A stretch of DNA of 64,000 nucleotides from assembly GCF_008370325.1 (NCBI RefSeq), contig NZ_VNIP01000003.1, positions 186,001 to 250,000 on the forward strand, read 5' to 3'. Made by a program: the position numbers and the translations under genes. How positions within the stretch are numbered: the first letter of the stretch is position 1; each line of letters opens with the position of its first letter. The notes under the pieces were generated by a model, which made no database searches, had not been told where the DNA came from, and worked only from the letters and a program-made list of their open reading frames with translations. Of the stretch, positions 1 to 10,946 are shown in pieces. The DNA is from Martinezella tropici. Lineage in GTDB: Bacteria > Pseudomonadota > Alphaproteobacteria > Rhizobiales > Rhizobiaceae.

Positions 1-247
1 GGCGGCGAGCGAAGTTTTTAAGGATTCGGCGTTGCAGATCCACATGGCCCGGTCTGACGACATAGGTATCGAGCAATGCATCCAGATCGGCGGCGCGAGA
101 GAGAATTCCGGCTGCGGCCGGGTCTTTCGCAAATTCCCGCGCGGCGGCGCGCTCAGCCTGCGGCCACCGGGCGATATCGCCGCCATAAGCAGCGGTCAGC
201 TCCTCGAATCGCCCGGCATTCATCGGACCTGCGATATTCTCAACCAT
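1..247 (-). CDS. Probable anti-sigma factor, N-terminal part (cut by window edge)
   Basis: An open frame runs leftward from an ATG at 247 off the window edge, giving about 82 residues with no stop. The ATG lies inside the end of the sigma gene (8-base overlap), the usual sign of translational coupling. The visible part is soluble and contains RFEELTAAYGGDIARWPQ followed by an Ala/Arg-rich helix. Rhizobial proteins encoded directly after ECF sigma genes often start this way and carry a membrane helix further on, which would lie outside the window. The anti-sigma role is inferred from position; no zinc-binding HxxxCxxC motif is seen. Confidence 0.6.
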   Translation of the reverse strand, partial: MVENIAGPMNAGRFEELTAAYGGDIARWPQAERAAAREFAKDPAAAGILSRAADLDALLDTYVVRPGHVDLQRRILKNFARR

Positions 248-812
248 CGCCCTGTTCCTTCAACAAAAGCAGCTGTAATGAGCGCCGTCCACGCGCAAGC
301 AAGCTCTCCAGTGCGTCGACGCTGACGTCCATGATCTCGGCCGCCTCGGCATTCGACAGCGCCTGATAATAGACCAGAATGATCGCCTCGCGCTGCCGGG
401 GCGCGATCATCTGCATCGCCCGCTCCACACGCTTGGACGGATCCTCCTCGCTTATCAGGCCCGCATCCGGCGCCGGCCCTTCATATTCGATGTCCGGCGG
501 ATGCTCGGCGAGAACATCCTTACGTCGGCGCAAGCGATCATAGCAAAGGTTGATCGCCACGCGATGCACCCAGGTACTGAAGCGGGCATTGCGCTGACGC
601 CAGCCGCCGGCATTGCGCCAGACACGCAGAAGCGTCTCCTGCGCCACATCCTCGGCTTCGCTTGCATCGCCGAGCATACGGGTCGCCACGGCGATGATGC
701 GCGGCAGCTGCCTTGCCACCATCATACGCATTGCCGGAACGTCACCAGCGGCGATACGACCAAGCAGATCCTCATCCGCGTCGCCGCTCCTGGGCGCGCG
801 ATCCCACTTCAT
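240..812 (-). CDS. RNA polymerase ECF-type sigma factor
   Basis: A 190-residue ECF (group 4) sigma factor, which directs RNA polymerase to a small stress or envelope regulon. Region 2 lies at about residues 14-75 (DASEAEDVAQETLLRVW). Region 4 lies at about 130-180 (APRQREAIILVYYQALSNAE, then a helix-turn-helix). The frame is open upstream to 971, but ATG 812 (MKWDRAPRSG) gives the normal family length. It overlaps the next gene by 8 bases, and that gene is probably its anti-sigma partner. The target promoters cannot be told from this window. Confidence 0.9.
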   Translation of the reverse strand: MKWDRAPRSGDADEDLLGRIAAGDVPAMRMMVARQLPRIIAVATRMLGDASEAEDVAQETLLRVWRNAGGWRQRNARFSTWVHRVAINLCYDRLRRRKDVLAEHPPDIEYEGPAPDAGLISEEDPSKRVERAMQMIAPRQREAIILVYYQALSNAEAAEIMDVSVDALESLLARGRRSLQLLLLKEQGDG

Positions 813-1171
813 CGACAATCGCCACCGCTCCTGTTTCGCGCGATACCGGCATGGCGTGCCGCCCGGCTCGGGCTTTCGGCAAAAAAGCTCTGCCCGGCCG
901 TCAAATCCGGCAAGCGGCTCCTGTCGGATCGCGGCATCTCGGTCAGCGTATCGTCCTTCGACATCAAACATGGGTTCGCAAGGATTGAACGGGCTATCCG
1001 CCGAATTCCGTCGCTCTCACATCGAGGATTTTCGGATTTTTCTCCCGCATCTGGCAACCGTCCATCGGGCGAATATAAAAAGAGCCGGCGCACCCGGACG
1101 TGGAGGCCCCAACGTCTCTTGTCCGGGTTGCCGGCGCTACACATGGATTAAATGCGAAATTTCATGCCCGA
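813..1171. other. Intergenic region between sigma and EF-hand genes
   Basis: This stretch holds the upstream region of the sigma gene and, at its right end, the terminator of the EF-hand gene. Overlapping open frames here have no ribosome site or recognisable family and look like chance in GC-rich DNA. I could not identify a convincing ECF promoter. Confidence 0.5.
1077..1136 (-). terminator. Rho-independent terminator of the EF-hand gene
   Basis: Read on the minus strand, ACCCGGAC pairs with GTCCGGGT (8 bp). Below a small internal loop, GCCGGC pairs with GCCGGC (6 bp), and the run CTCTTTTT follows. It begins about 35 bases after the EF-hand stop codon. Confidence 0.75.
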
Positions 1172-1969
1172 TCAGAGCGTCAGCAGATCGCTCGTCGTCT
1201 GGTCTTGTTCATTGAATGTATAGAAACTGCCGAAGTCCGGCAGCTGCGGCCTCATGACGTGCTCGAACTGGCTCTGCGTCAACGATCCGGAACCGGACGT
1301 ATCGAGGCTCTTGAACAGCGCCGTTGCCTGATTTTCGCTGACATCGGATGGACGGGCAGCAACGAACTCGGATTCACTCACATTGCCGTCACCATCCTTG
1401 TCCATGGAGGAAAACGCGGTGGAGAGCTCGTCGTCGCTCATCTGGCTGCCCGGTGGTGGTGGCGGCTGCCGACCCGCCTGCATGGCATTTTCAAGCTGCG
1501 ATTCGCTGAGCGAGTCGGTATTGTTTTGATCGAAGCTCTCGAACAGTTGCTGCGCCTGATCTTCGCTGACGTCGGACGGCCGAGCAGCAACAAATTCTGC
1601 CTCGCTGATATCGCCGTCGCCATTGGTGTCCATGGCGCTGATCATATCGCTCTGTTTGCCGGAAGCGGAAGTCTGCCCGGTGCTCGATGTCGAGTCGGTC
1701 GAATCACCATCCGAATTCGAGGGCGAGCCGTCGCTGCCGCTATTGGCCTGCAGATTGAGAATGATGTTCATCAGTTGCGCGATCAGCTGTTCCGCCGAAG
1801 CAAGCTGGGACGAGTCGTCCGAAGAGGACAAGGAATCCGTGCCGGAAGAATCGCTCGAGGAGCTGCGGGACAGCAGCGAAGAGATGGAATCGTCGTCGCT
1901 CGACGATGAGGAGCGCAACGTCTTATGCTGGTAATAATTATTTGAAGAGACTGAGGTAATGCTCGTCAT
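1172..1969 (-). CDS. Ser-rich EF-hand calcium-binding protein
   Basis: This 265-residue acidic protein starts at ATG 1969, with GGAGG 7 bases upstream. Residues 1-100 are Ser/Asp-rich low complexity around one amphipathic helix (about 58-75). Four EF-hand loops follow at about 114-125, 147-158, 190-201 and 223-234. Loops 1 and 3 (DTNGDGDISEAE, DKDGDGNVSESE) are canonical. Loops 2 and 4 end in Gln instead of Glu and are weaker. Loops 1-2 and 3-4 are an internal duplication, both carrying EFVAARPSDVSE. There is no signal peptide or membrane segment, so it is a cytosolic calcium sensor/buffer or is exported by a non-Sec route. The binding target is unknown. Confidence 0.85.
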   Translation of the reverse strand: MTSITSVSSNNYYQHKTLRSSSSSDDDSISSLLSRSSSSDSSGTDSLSSSDDSSQLASAEQLIAQLMNIILNLQANSGSDGSPSNSDGDSTDSTSSTGQTSASGKQSDMISAMDTNGDGDISEAEFVAARPSDVSEDQAQQLFESFDQNNTDSLSESQLENAMQAGRQPPPPPGSQMSDDELSTAFSSMDKDGDGNVSESEFVAARPSDVSENQATALFKSLDTSGSGSLTQSQFEHVMRPQLPDFGSFYTFNEQDQTTSDLLTL

Positions 1970-2456
1970 TGGGGCCTCCAGATATGAGCGTTGAGAGGAA
2001 CTCACATGGCTTACGCGTACCCGATTTGAACTTGGCTATCGCCAGGCTTCGTCGCGCCAGAGCGACGGCTTGACGTCGATAGTCGATAAGAGCGGATGGA
2101 GTTGCGAACGCCGAAGATCAAACGCGCCCTTTGCCCCGATTTGACTGGCGCATCGGTTCCCGGGCGAGCGAACTCGGCTTCGTGCAGCCAATATAGTGCC
2201 GTCATGGCTACATATTAGCATCCGCACATTTTCGACTTTTCACTTCCCAACGCGGGGAAATTGAACGCGGAAACTTGCGCGTGGCTTATAGGCGCTTGAC
2301 GAAGGCCTCCTGTTACGATTTCCTTCCCCAATTTTAGGGGATTATATAATTCGGCCGCATTGCTGGTATGAGGAGTTTCCAGCGATAAGCGGCAACGGTG
2401 GGGTAAGAATGCCAGAAAAAAGGGGTCCAGCTTGACTGATTTCTGTGGAGACGTGA
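1970..2456. other. Intergenic region upstream of the TetR gene
   Basis: I see no supported gene in these 487 bases. Next to the TetR gene there is an inverted repeat TCCCC-N7-GGGGA (about 2325-2341) followed by a TATAAT-like box at 2345-2350. These could be an operator and -10 element, but no good -35 box is seen. A 64-codon frame at 2011-2205 lacks any coding support. Confidence 0.4.
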
Positions 2457-3098
2457 ATGAGGCGCACTAAGGAGGAGGCGGCGGAGACGAGGAGCGAGAT
2501 CTTGCATTCGGCAAAGGCTTTGTTTCTCGACAAGGGCTACGAGAATGTCAGCCTCGAGGAGATAGCCGCAGCGGCTGGTGTAACGCGGGGGGCGGTGCAC
2601 TGGCATTTCAAGAACAAGCAAGGGCTGATGTTCGCGATCCGCGATGAGGCGCAGCAGCCATTTCAGGAATTGGCCGAGCGGATGTCGAAGGAGCTCCCGA
2701 CAAATCCGCTTGATCTTGTGGCAGAGGCGATTGCCGGGATATTCGACGATGTCCAGGGCGATCCGCGCAAGAGAAGCATGCTGAAGGTGATGATGCACCT
2801 CGACATGGCCTTTTGCGACGGCACCACGAGCCGCGCCAGCTCCTTCCGGCACGATATGCACGAGCACTTCGAACGCATATTCACCCTGATGAATGAGAAG
2901 ACGAAGCTGCCAGCGCCATGGACGCCGGATACGGCCGCCTCCGCGCTGACGGCGGTCATCGGCGGGCTGATCACCGAATGGACGCTCGACAGGGGCAATT
3001 TCCAGCTCGTGCCTTGCGGACAGATGTTCATCAAGATGATCTTGAAGACATGGTTCCCGCTGGAGCAGGCACATGAGGTAGAGACCTCGGCTGCATAA
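2457..3098 (+). CDS. TetR/AcrR-family transcriptional regulator
   Basis: A 213-residue TetR-family regulator. The N-terminal helix-turn-helix is clear: RSEILHSAKALFLDKGYENV, then IAAAAGVTRGAVHWHFKNKQ at about residues 37-56. The rest resembles the AcrR/TtgR ligand-binding domain that controls RND efflux pumps. No efflux gene is adjacent: upstream is an EF-hand gene facing away, and downstream is the convergent porin. Its target is therefore elsewhere or is its own promoter. A strong terminator follows the stop codon. Confidence 0.88.
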   Translation: MRRTKEEAAETRSEILHSAKALFLDKGYENVSLEEIAAAAGVTRGAVHWHFKNKQGLMFAIRDEAQQPFQELAERMSKELPTNPLDLVAEAIAGIFDDVQGDPRKRSMLKVMMHLDMAFCDGTTSRASSFRHDMHEHFERIFTLMNEKTKLPAPWTPDTAASALTAVIGGLITEWTLDRGNFQLVPCGQMFIKMILKTWFPLEQAHEVETSAA

Positions 3099-3132
3099 AG
3101 CAAATCAAGCAAAATCAAAGCTTTGAACGAAA

Positions 3133-3162
3133 AAAGGATCCGGAGGGAAAGCCGGATCCTTT
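3133..3162 (+). terminator. Terminator of the TetR gene
   Basis: AAAGGATCCGG pairs perfectly with CCGGATCCTTT around an 8-base loop, and more T residues follow. An A-run precedes the stem, so it can also act on the opposite strand against porin transcription. Confidence 0.8.
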
Positions 3163-3192
3163 ACTTTGATCGGAGGTCAACCGATCGGTGAA

Positions 3193-3247
3193 AGAAGCCT
3201 GACGGATTGGAACATCAGGCTTCTCCATACCCGGCACGAGGCCGGGT
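3193..3247 (-). terminator. Double-hairpin terminator of the porin gene
   Basis: On the minus strand after the porin stop, ACCCGGC-CTCGT-GCCGGGT forms a first hairpin. AGAAGCCTGA pairs with TCAGGCTTCT in a second hairpin that ends in TTTC. Tandem hairpins suit a highly expressed outer-membrane protein gene. Confidence 0.7.
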
Positions 3248-3256
3248 AATTCACAA

Positions 3257-4348
3257 TTAGAAGCTACGCTCGAAGCGCAGGATACCAGCCCACTGATCCT
3301 GGTTTACAGAATCGAAGTTGGTGTAGGAGACTTCCGGCTCGATGAGCAGGTTCTTGACCGGGTTCCACTTGACGTTCGTGGTCGCGGCAAAGATCTTCGA
3401 GTCGGTGTAGGCGAGCTGCAGGTTCCACTTCAGCTTTTCATTGATCGGAACGGCAACGCCGCCCCAAACAGCCCAGTCACCCCAGCCGCACTTCGACTCA
3501 TCGTTAACGGGGCAAGCCGAACGATCGAGGTTGGTACCGGCATACTTGTTGAGCTTGTCGCCATCGGTGTTCCAGCCACCCATCAAGAAGGCCGAGAATA
3601 CGCCGAAGTCAGCGTCAACGCGAGCTTTGATGGCGCCTTCTTCGACGATCGAGTCGTAACCGCCGACGACCTTGAAGCCCCATGCGCCAGACTTGAAGCC
3701 GGCACCGGCAACGACGTCGGGAGCGTAATGGTTGCCCTTGTCGTCAGACCACCAGCTGGAGCCATAGGAAGCATCCGAACCGCTGGAGTTCGAATCTTCA
3801 ACCGAGATCACAGCCGTGAAGCCGTTGCCGGCGTCGTAGCTGTAGGTCAGCTGGTTGAGTTCGTACGGACCGTCATAGATCACGTCGTCGTTGATGACGT
3901 CGCCGGCATAACCGATGTAGTAGTTATACTGCGAATCGGCCTTACCGACGAGGAAACCGCCGAGGCTGATGTTGGCGAACAGCAGCTTGGTGGAGGTGGA
4001 GTTACCGTCGTTCCAGTCCCAACGGATGACCGTATTGGTCTTCAGCGGGCCGTATTCGGTGTCGGTCGCGGTGTCGACGCTCAGCTCTGCACGGGTGTGC
4101 CACAGCGTACCGTTCTTGCTGTTCGGGTTGTAGGCATCGTACCACTCGCCTTCGGTACGGACACGGCCGCCGATCTTGAGGCAGGTTTCCGTGCCCGGGA
4201 TGAAGAAGTAACCAGCACCGTAAGCGTCGCAGATGCGGACGTATTCCAACGGCTCCGGCTCGGCAGCAACGATAGCGTCAGCTGCATGGGCACCGGAAAC
4301 TGCTGCGAGCGCAGCAGCGGAGCCGAGAAGAAGGCTCTTGATATTCAT
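3257..4348 (-). CDS. Outer-membrane porin, RopA-type (Porin_2 family)
   Basis: A 363-residue outer-membrane beta-barrel porin for diffusion of small solutes. Residues 1-22 are a Sec signal peptide ending AHA. The mature N-terminus has the rhizobial/brucella porin signature EYVRICDAYGAGYFFIPGTE, with a Cys pair in this region. The barrel ends in Phe (RFERSF), the outer-membrane insertion signal. ATG 4348 has GGAG 8 bases upstream. The gene is monocistronic with a tandem terminator. Rhizobia usually carry several such paralogues, so no specific symbol is given. Confidence 0.93.
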   Translation of the reverse strand: MNIKSLLLGSAAALAAVSGAHAADAIVAAEPEPLEYVRICDAYGAGYFFIPGTETCLKIGGRVRTEGEWYDAYNPNSKNGTLWHTRAELSVDTATDTEYGPLKTNTVIRWDWNDGNSTSTKLLFANISLGGFLVGKADSQYNYYIGYAGDVINDDVIYDGPYELNQLTYSYDAGNGFTAVISVEDSNSSGSDASYGSSWWSDDKGNHYAPDVVAGAGFKSGAWGFKVVGGYDSIVEEGAIKARVDADFGVFSAFLMGGWNTDGDKLNKYAGTNLDRSACPVNDESKCGWGDWAVWGGVAVPINEKLKWNLQLAYTDSKIFAATTNVKWNPVKNLLIEPEVSYTNFDSVNQDQWAGILRFERSF

Positions 4349-4840
4349 ATTAAACTCCTGGTTGTAATATGCATTTCTAATTTACCGCGAGCGCTGAGCT
4401 GGAAAACACCTTGAAGATTGGCTCGGTCGAAAACGCGACCGCACAGCCCGGCAAGTACGCACGTAATGTTGGCTTGAGTCCCCTCTAACCTCCATGATTG
4501 TCCCCGCGGCAAAGGTCTTGAAATGCCCCTACCGATCCGGCCGATCGCTCGACCGTAAGACAATTTCTGTCCTGCATCTGGCTTACAAACAGCCCGTATG
4601 TTTGTCAATTATATGAAACCTTGCCGGACGCCCGCCTGGCGTTAGTCTTGGTCGCTGTTGCTTAAATGCAACTGGGAACGGCAGGGCGAGGTCGGTTTCG
4701 CCCGAGGATCACGGGGAGAGCATCAAAGGCGCGAATGCACGGAAGGGCGCAGAAACAAAACTCAACAAATCGCTACACACAGAAATCTTGAATCTTCCTA
4801 GATTCCGGCGACTCGGGCCATTGGAAAGGGAAAATCGCGC
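4349..4840. other. Divergent intergenic region between porin and glycosyltransferase genes
   Basis: These 492 bases must hold the promoters of both divergent genes. The long porin-proximal part suggests a substantial 5' leader or an unannotated small RNA. I found no clear -35/-10 pair, riboswitch or coding frame. The 87-codon frame at 4345-4608 has no coding support. Confidence 0.4.
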
Positions 4841-5584
4841 ATGAACGAGAATCGGTTGATCTTCATAGCGACTCCCTGTTTCGGCGGCCTCGTCACCAAG
4901 GATTATATGCAATCCATCTTTTCTCTGATGCAGACCGGCGCGCAGGCCGGCTTGCAACTGACGCTCGCCCTTCTCAGCAATGACGCGCTGATTACCCGAA
5001 GCCGCAATACGCTTGTGTCGTCCTTCCTGAACGATACGACGGCAACCCACATGCTCTTCATCGACGCCGATATTAGCTTCGAGCCTGATCAGGTGATGCG
5101 ATTGCTGGATTCGGACAAGGACGTGGTCGCCGCCATGTATCCGATCAAGGACTACGACTGGGACACCGCCGCCCGTGTGGGTTCGCGCGATGGAGTGTCT
5201 CTTGCGGCAGCGGCACTCCACTATGTCGGAAGCCCGCTGGTCGGCCAGAGCGCCGAGCGCGACGGCGATTTCGTCAGCGCCGTCTATGCCGGCACAGGCA
5301 TGCTTCTGATCAAGCGTGCCGTCATCGAAAGGATGATCGCCGCTTATCCCGAACTGCGCTACAATGCCATCCACGCCTATCCGAGCACCAAGCGCTCGCC
5401 AAGCACCCAATATGCCCTGTTCGAATGCATGGTCGAGGAAGGGACGGGCATTTATCTGAGCGAAGACTTCGCCTTCTGCCATCGCTGGCGCGCGCTCGGC
5501 GGCAAGATCTGGCTCGATACCGCCAGCAAGCTCTCCCACACCGGCCCTCACCGCTTCATCGGCAACACCGCGCCTCGCTATTGA
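4841..5584 (+). CDS. GT-A-fold glycosyltransferase-like protein
   Basis: A 247-residue soluble protein resembling family-2-type (GT-A) nucleotide-sugar glycosyltransferases. A DxD-like motif (FIDADISFEPD, about residues 73-83) follows a Rossmann-like first half. A later SEDFAFCHRW motif resembles the acidic/aromatic acceptor-side motif of this fold. There is no signal peptide or membrane segment. The start has a purine-rich GGAAAGGGAAAA upstream. Donor and acceptor cannot be deduced, and it has no glycan-biosynthesis neighbours. Confidence 0.65.
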   Translation: MNENRLIFIATPCFGGLVTKDYMQSIFSLMQTGAQAGLQLTLALLSNDALITRSRNTLVSSFLNDTTATHMLFIDADISFEPDQVMRLLDSDKDVVAAMYPIKDYDWDTAARVGSRDGVSLAAAALHYVGSPLVGQSAERDGDFVSAVYAGTGMLLIKRAVIERMIAAYPELRYNAIHAYPSTKRSPSTQYALFECMVEEGTGIYLSEDFAFCHRWRALGGKIWLDTASKLSHTGPHRFIGNTAPRY

Positions 5585-5726
5585 AGTGACGCCATGCCGG
5601 CAACCCGCTTAAGCACGTTTAAATGGTAGATTCCCCGATGTGCCGAGCGCTGCTTCCCAGGAAAATGCAATCATTGATGCAGGGTTGACAGAAGCCGAAG
5701 GGAGAGCATAGCCTTTCAGCATTCAC

Positions 5727-7769
<2,043 letters not shown>

Positions 7770-7770
7770 C

Positions 7771-8751
7771 ATGCGCATCCTCGTCAAAGGGGCCGGCGTT
7801 GCCGGCCTCACCGTCGCCAACGAACTGCATGCTCGCGGTGCCGAGGTGACGGTTGTCGACCCCAATGCGAATTTCCGCCGAGCCGCCTCATGGCTTGCCG
7901 GTGGAATGCTGGCGCCATGGTGCGAACGCGAAAGCGCCGATGAGGCCGTGCTCGAACGCGGCCGGGATTCTGCCGATCGATGGGACGCAATTCTGCCCGG
8001 CAAGGTCGTCCGCAACGGGACGCTTGTTGTCGCGCCGAACCGAGACCAAGGCGAGCTGAAGCGATTCGCCAGCCGCACGATGGGCTACCGCTGGGTCGAG
8101 GAGCCCGAAATCACCACCCTCGAACCCTCCCTTGCCGGCCGCTTCAGGCATGGCCTGTTCTTCCCGCAGGAAGCACATCTCAATCCTCGCGACGCCTTGC
8201 GGTCATTGAAGGGCGCTCTTTCGGCGAAAGGCGTGACATTTGTCGATCACATTGCGAATGACGCCGAATTTTCTGGCGTCATGGACTGCACGGGCGCCGC
8301 CGGTGTCGGCGAAAGCAGAGAATTGCGGGGCGTACGCGGCGAAATGCTCTATCTGCGGACGCAAGAGGTCACCCTTGCGCGGCCCGTCCGCCTGCTGCAT
8401 CCGCGATTTCCCGTCTATATCGTGCCGCGCGGCGAAGGCCTGTTCATGGTCGGCGCGACGATGATCGAAACGGATTTCGAGGGGCCGATCACCGCCCGCT
8501 CGCTGATGGAACTCTTGAACGCCGCCTATGCGCTGCATCCCGCCTTCGCCGATGCCGCTATCGTCGAAACCGGCGCCGGCATCCGTCCCGCCTTTCCAGA
8601 CAATCTTCCGCGCGTGACGCGGGAGGGCAAGACCATCCTTATCAATGGCCTTTATCGCCACGGCTTCCTGCTGGCGCCGACGATGACCGTAGAAGCCGCG
8701 GATCTCATCTTTTCCGGACACAACAGCGACAGGAACCGCCAATGCGCCTGA
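7771..8751 (+). CDS. thiO: Glycine oxidase ThiO
   Basis: An FAD-dependent amine oxidase of 326 residues that oxidises glycine to the imine used by ThiG to build the thiazole ring. The N-terminal dinucleotide-binding motif [17 protein letters not shown] is followed by VDPNA. The C-terminal region has the DAO-type [13 protein letters not shown] and [12 protein letters not shown] motifs that contact FAD and substrate. It starts one base after the thiC stop and overlaps thiS by 10 bases, so the genes are translationally coupled. Confidence 0.93.
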   Translation: MRILVKGAGVAGLTVANELHARGAEVTVVDPNANFRRAASWLAGGMLAPWCERESADEAVLERGRDSADRWDAILPGKVVRNGTLVVAPNRDQGELKRFASRTMGYRWVEEPEITTLEPSLAGRFRHGLFFPQEAHLNPRDALRSLKGALSAKGVTFVDHIANDAEFSGVMDCTGAAGVGESRELRGVRGEMLYLRTQEVTLARPVRLLHPRFPVYIVPRGEGLFMVGATMIETDFEGPITARSLMELLNAAYALHPAFADAAIVETGAGIRPAFPDNLPRVTREGKTILINGLYRHGFLLAPTMTVEAADLIFSGHNSDRNRQCA

Positions 8752-8939
8752 TCATCAATGGCGAAGCACAGACCGTCGACGCAACCACGCTTTCGCAGCT
8801 CCTCGCCGCGCTCGAATACGAAGGCGAGTGGCTGGCAACCGCCGTCAATGGCGAACTCATCCATCGCGAAGAACGCGACGACCACGCCTTAGCCGACGAC
8901 GACAGGATCGAGATCCTGACGCCGATGCAGGGAGGCTGA
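8742..8939 (+). CDS. thiS: Sulfur carrier protein ThiS
   Basis: A 65-residue beta-grasp (ubiquitin-like) sulfur carrier ending in the required Gly-Gly. That tail is adenylated and converted to a thiocarboxylate that donates sulfur to the thiazole. It overlaps thiO and is 2 bases from thiG, its partner enzyme. No thiF is in this operon, so activation must use a ThiF/MoeB-type enzyme encoded elsewhere. Confidence 0.95.
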   Translation: MRLIINGEAQTVDATTLSQLLAALEYEGEWLATAVNGELIHREERDDHALADDDRIEILTPMQGG

Positions 8940-8941
8940 CC

Positions 8942-9715
8942 ATGATCGAACTCTACGGAGCCCGGATTGCATCGCATCTTCTTCTCGGCACGGCGCGCTA
9001 TCCCTCCCCGGCCGTGCTGACGGAAGCCGTCAAGCGCTCGGCAACCGAAATCGTCACCGTATCGCTGCGCCGGGAAACGGCGGGCGGGCGCAATGGCGGT
9101 GCATTCTTCGAGATGATTCGCGAGCTTGGCGTTCGCGTTCTTCCCAATACCGCCGGCTGCCATGGTGTCTCGGAAGCGGTGCTAACAGCGAAGATGGCGC
9201 GTGAGGTCTTCCGGACCAACTGGATCAAGCTCGAAGTCATCGGTAACCACGACACGCTGCAGCCAGATGTCTTCGCGCTGGTGGAGGCGGCGAGAATTCT
9301 CACAGACGAGGGATTCGAGGTCTTTCCCTATACGACGGACGACCTCGTCGTCGCCGAACGACTGCTGGAGGCCGGATGTAAGGTGCTGATGCCCTGGTGC
9401 GCGCCGATCGGAACGGCGGTCGGTCCTCTCAATCTTTCCGCCCTTCGCTCGATGAGAGCGCATTTTCCGGAAGTGCCGTTGATCGTGGATGCCGGCATCG
9501 GCAGACCCTCGCATGCGGCCATCGTCATGGAACTCGGCTTCGATGCCGTGCTGCTCAATACGGCCGTCGCCGGCGCCGGCGATCCGGCCATGATGGCGGA
9601 AGCCTTTGCCAAGGCGATCGATGCCGGCAGACAGGCATTCGGCGCGGGCATGCTGGAGCCGCGCGATATGGCGGTGCCGTCGACACCGGTCATCGGAAAG
9701 GCGGTTTTCTCATGA
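8942..9715 (+). CDS. thiG: Thiazole synthase ThiG
   Basis: A TIM-barrel enzyme of 257 residues that condenses deoxyxylulose phosphate, dehydroglycine (from ThiO) and ThiS-thiocarboxylate into the thiazole phosphate. The Schiff-base lysine lies in NWIKLEVIG (about residue 95). The phosphate-binding [11 protein letters not shown] and [12 protein letters not shown] motifs are intact. It is coupled to thiE by a 4-base ATGA overlap. Confidence 0.96.
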   Translation: MIELYGARIASHLLLGTARYPSPAVLTEAVKRSATEIVTVSLRRETAGGRNGGAFFEMIRELGVRVLPNTAGCHGVSEAVLTAKMAREVFRTNWIKLEVIGNHDTLQPDVFALVEAARILTDEGFEVFPYTTDDLVVAERLLEAGCKVLMPWCAPIGTAVGPLNLSALRSMRAHFPEVPLIVDAGIGRPSHAAIVMELGFDAVLLNTAVAGAGDPAMMAEAFAKAIDAGRQAFGAGMLEPRDMAVPSTPVIGKAVFS

Positions 9716-10323
9716 CACTCGATCCCTTCTATCTGATCGTCGATAGCGCCGCCTGGATAAAGAGGCTGGTGCCTCTTGGCGTCAACCTGGCGCAGCTGCG
9801 CATCAAGGATCGCACACAGGCGGAAATCCGTGCGGAAATTCGCGAATCGAAGGCAATTTGTGCCGCACATGGATGCCAGTTGATCGTCAACGACTATTGG
9901 CAGCTCGCGATCGACGAAGGCTGCGATTTCATCCATCTCGGCCAGGAAGATCTTGCCGCCGCCGATCTCGTGGCCATTCGCGCCGCCGGGTTGAAACTAG
10001 GGCTCTCGACGCATGACGAGGTGGAGTTGTCGACGGCACTGGCTGCCAAACCCGACTATATAGCCCTCGGGCCGATTTACCCGACCATCCTCAAGGCCAT
10101 GCTCTGGGCGCCGCAGGGTCTGGAGCGCATCGGCCAATGGAAGGCCCACATCGGCAATATGCCACTTGTCGCGATCGGCGGCTTGACGGTCGAGCGTCTT
10201 ACAGGCGTCTTCGAGCATGGAGCCGACATCGCCGCCGTCGTGACGGATATCACCCGCAATCATGACCCTGAATCGCGTGTGCTTGAATGGATAAGAGCGA
10301 CAAGACGATTGCCCTCGCGCTGA
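9712..10323 (+). CDS. thiE: Thiamine-phosphate synthase ThiE
   Basis: Joins the pyrimidine diphosphate and thiazole phosphate to give thiamine monophosphate. The 203-residue TIM-barrel protein shows QLRIKDR, NDYWQLA, HLGQEDL, GPIYPT and VAIGGL at the expected places. After GPIYPT it reads [11 protein letters not shown] rather than the common ETKK form; a LK-type variant is what I recall for rhizobial ThiE. It is last in the thi operon. No thiD is present here. Confidence 0.92.
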   Translation: MTLDPFYLIVDSAAWIKRLVPLGVNLAQLRIKDRTQAEIRAEIRESKAICAAHGCQLIVNDYWQLAIDEGCDFIHLGQEDLAAADLVAIRAAGLKLGLSTHDEVELSTALAAKPDYIALGPIYPTILKAMLWAPQGLERIGQWKAHIGNMPLVAIGGLTVERLTGVFEHGADIAAVVTDITRNHDPESRVLEWIRATRRLPSR

Positions 10324-10344
10324 AAAGCGAGGCCGCCTCGCTTT
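10324..10344 (+). terminator. Probable thi-operon terminator
   Basis: AAAGCGAGG pairs with CCTCGCTTT around a 3-base loop directly after the thiE stop. The U-tract is short, so efficiency is uncertain. Confidence 0.55.
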
Positions 10345-10477
10345 CGACTTGATTTCCAGGTCTTACATCCGATGAACGGCACATTCATGATATATTCAGC
10401 TGAACATAATCATGCTTAAAACGTTGATTAAGTGACTCGCGCATTCGCTGAGCATAAAGACTGCTTTGGAGGTAGTC

Positions 10478-10834
10478 ATGATAAAGAAGACGGTTCTTAC
10501 AGTTTTGCTGGCCGCTACGGTCGTAGGCGGCGCATTGGCGCCTGTCAGCAACGCACAGGCACAGTATTACGACGGCCGCCGCGGCGACTGGCGTGACGAT
10601 GGCGGTTGGCGCCGCCACCATCATCACCACAATGGCGGCGCGATCGCGGGCGGTGTTGCCGCAGGTCTCCTCGGTGGCCTGATCGTCGGGGGCGCCCTTG
10701 CCAACAGAGGCCCGGTGTATGACAGAGGCCCTGTGTACGAAGCGCCTCCGCCGCGGTGCTGGTTGGAAAACCGTCAGGTCGACAACGCGTATGACGACGG
10801 CTGGCACTACGAGCGCGTTCGCGTGTGCAACTAA
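10478..10834 (+). CDS. Small secreted glycine-zipper protein
   Basis: A 118-residue protein starting at ATG 10478 with GGAGG 6 bases upstream. Residues 1-24 are a signal peptide ending NAQA. Next come an acidic/aromatic stretch (YYDGRRGDWRDDGG), a HHHHH run, and a Gly/Ala helix with glycine-zipper spacing (GGAIAGGVAAGLLGGLIVGG). The Pro-rich tail has two Cys (PPPRCW and VRVC) that could form a disulfide. Such proteins are common in rhizobia, sit in the periplasm or outer membrane, and have no defined biochemical role. It is monocistronic. Confidence 0.8.
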   Translation: MIKKTVLTVLLAATVVGGALAPVSNAQAQYYDGRRGDWRDDGGWRRHHHHHNGGAIAGGVAAGLLGGLIVGGALANRGPVYDRGPVYEAPPPRCWLENRQVDNAYDDGWHYERVRVCN

Positions 10835-10891
10835 GCAATCAACCGAGCTCTGCCCGCTGGCAGATGCCTGGCTTGATAGACGACTTTAGGA

Positions 10892-10917
10892 TTGCCGGCG
10901 GCCGAAACCGCCGGCAA
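10892..10917. terminator. Bidirectional terminator hairpin
   Basis: TTGCCGGCGG pairs perfectly with CCGCCGGCAA around a 6-base loop, with TTTT shortly after. It lies between the convergent small secreted gene and the DUF1989 gene. Confidence 0.7.
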
Positions 10918-10946
10918 ACTGTTTTGGAGTCTTTCGGACGATCGGA

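Noticed and set aside
501..1151. 216-codon frame opposite the sigma gene
   Set aside because: Shadow of the sigma factor gene with no start signal.
2011..2205. 64-codon frame upstream of the TetR gene
   Set aside because: No ribosome site, no family resemblance, and overlapping alternatives in other frames.
4345..4608. 87-codon frame upstream of the porin
   Set aside because: It overlaps the porin start and leader, and its composition looks non-coding.
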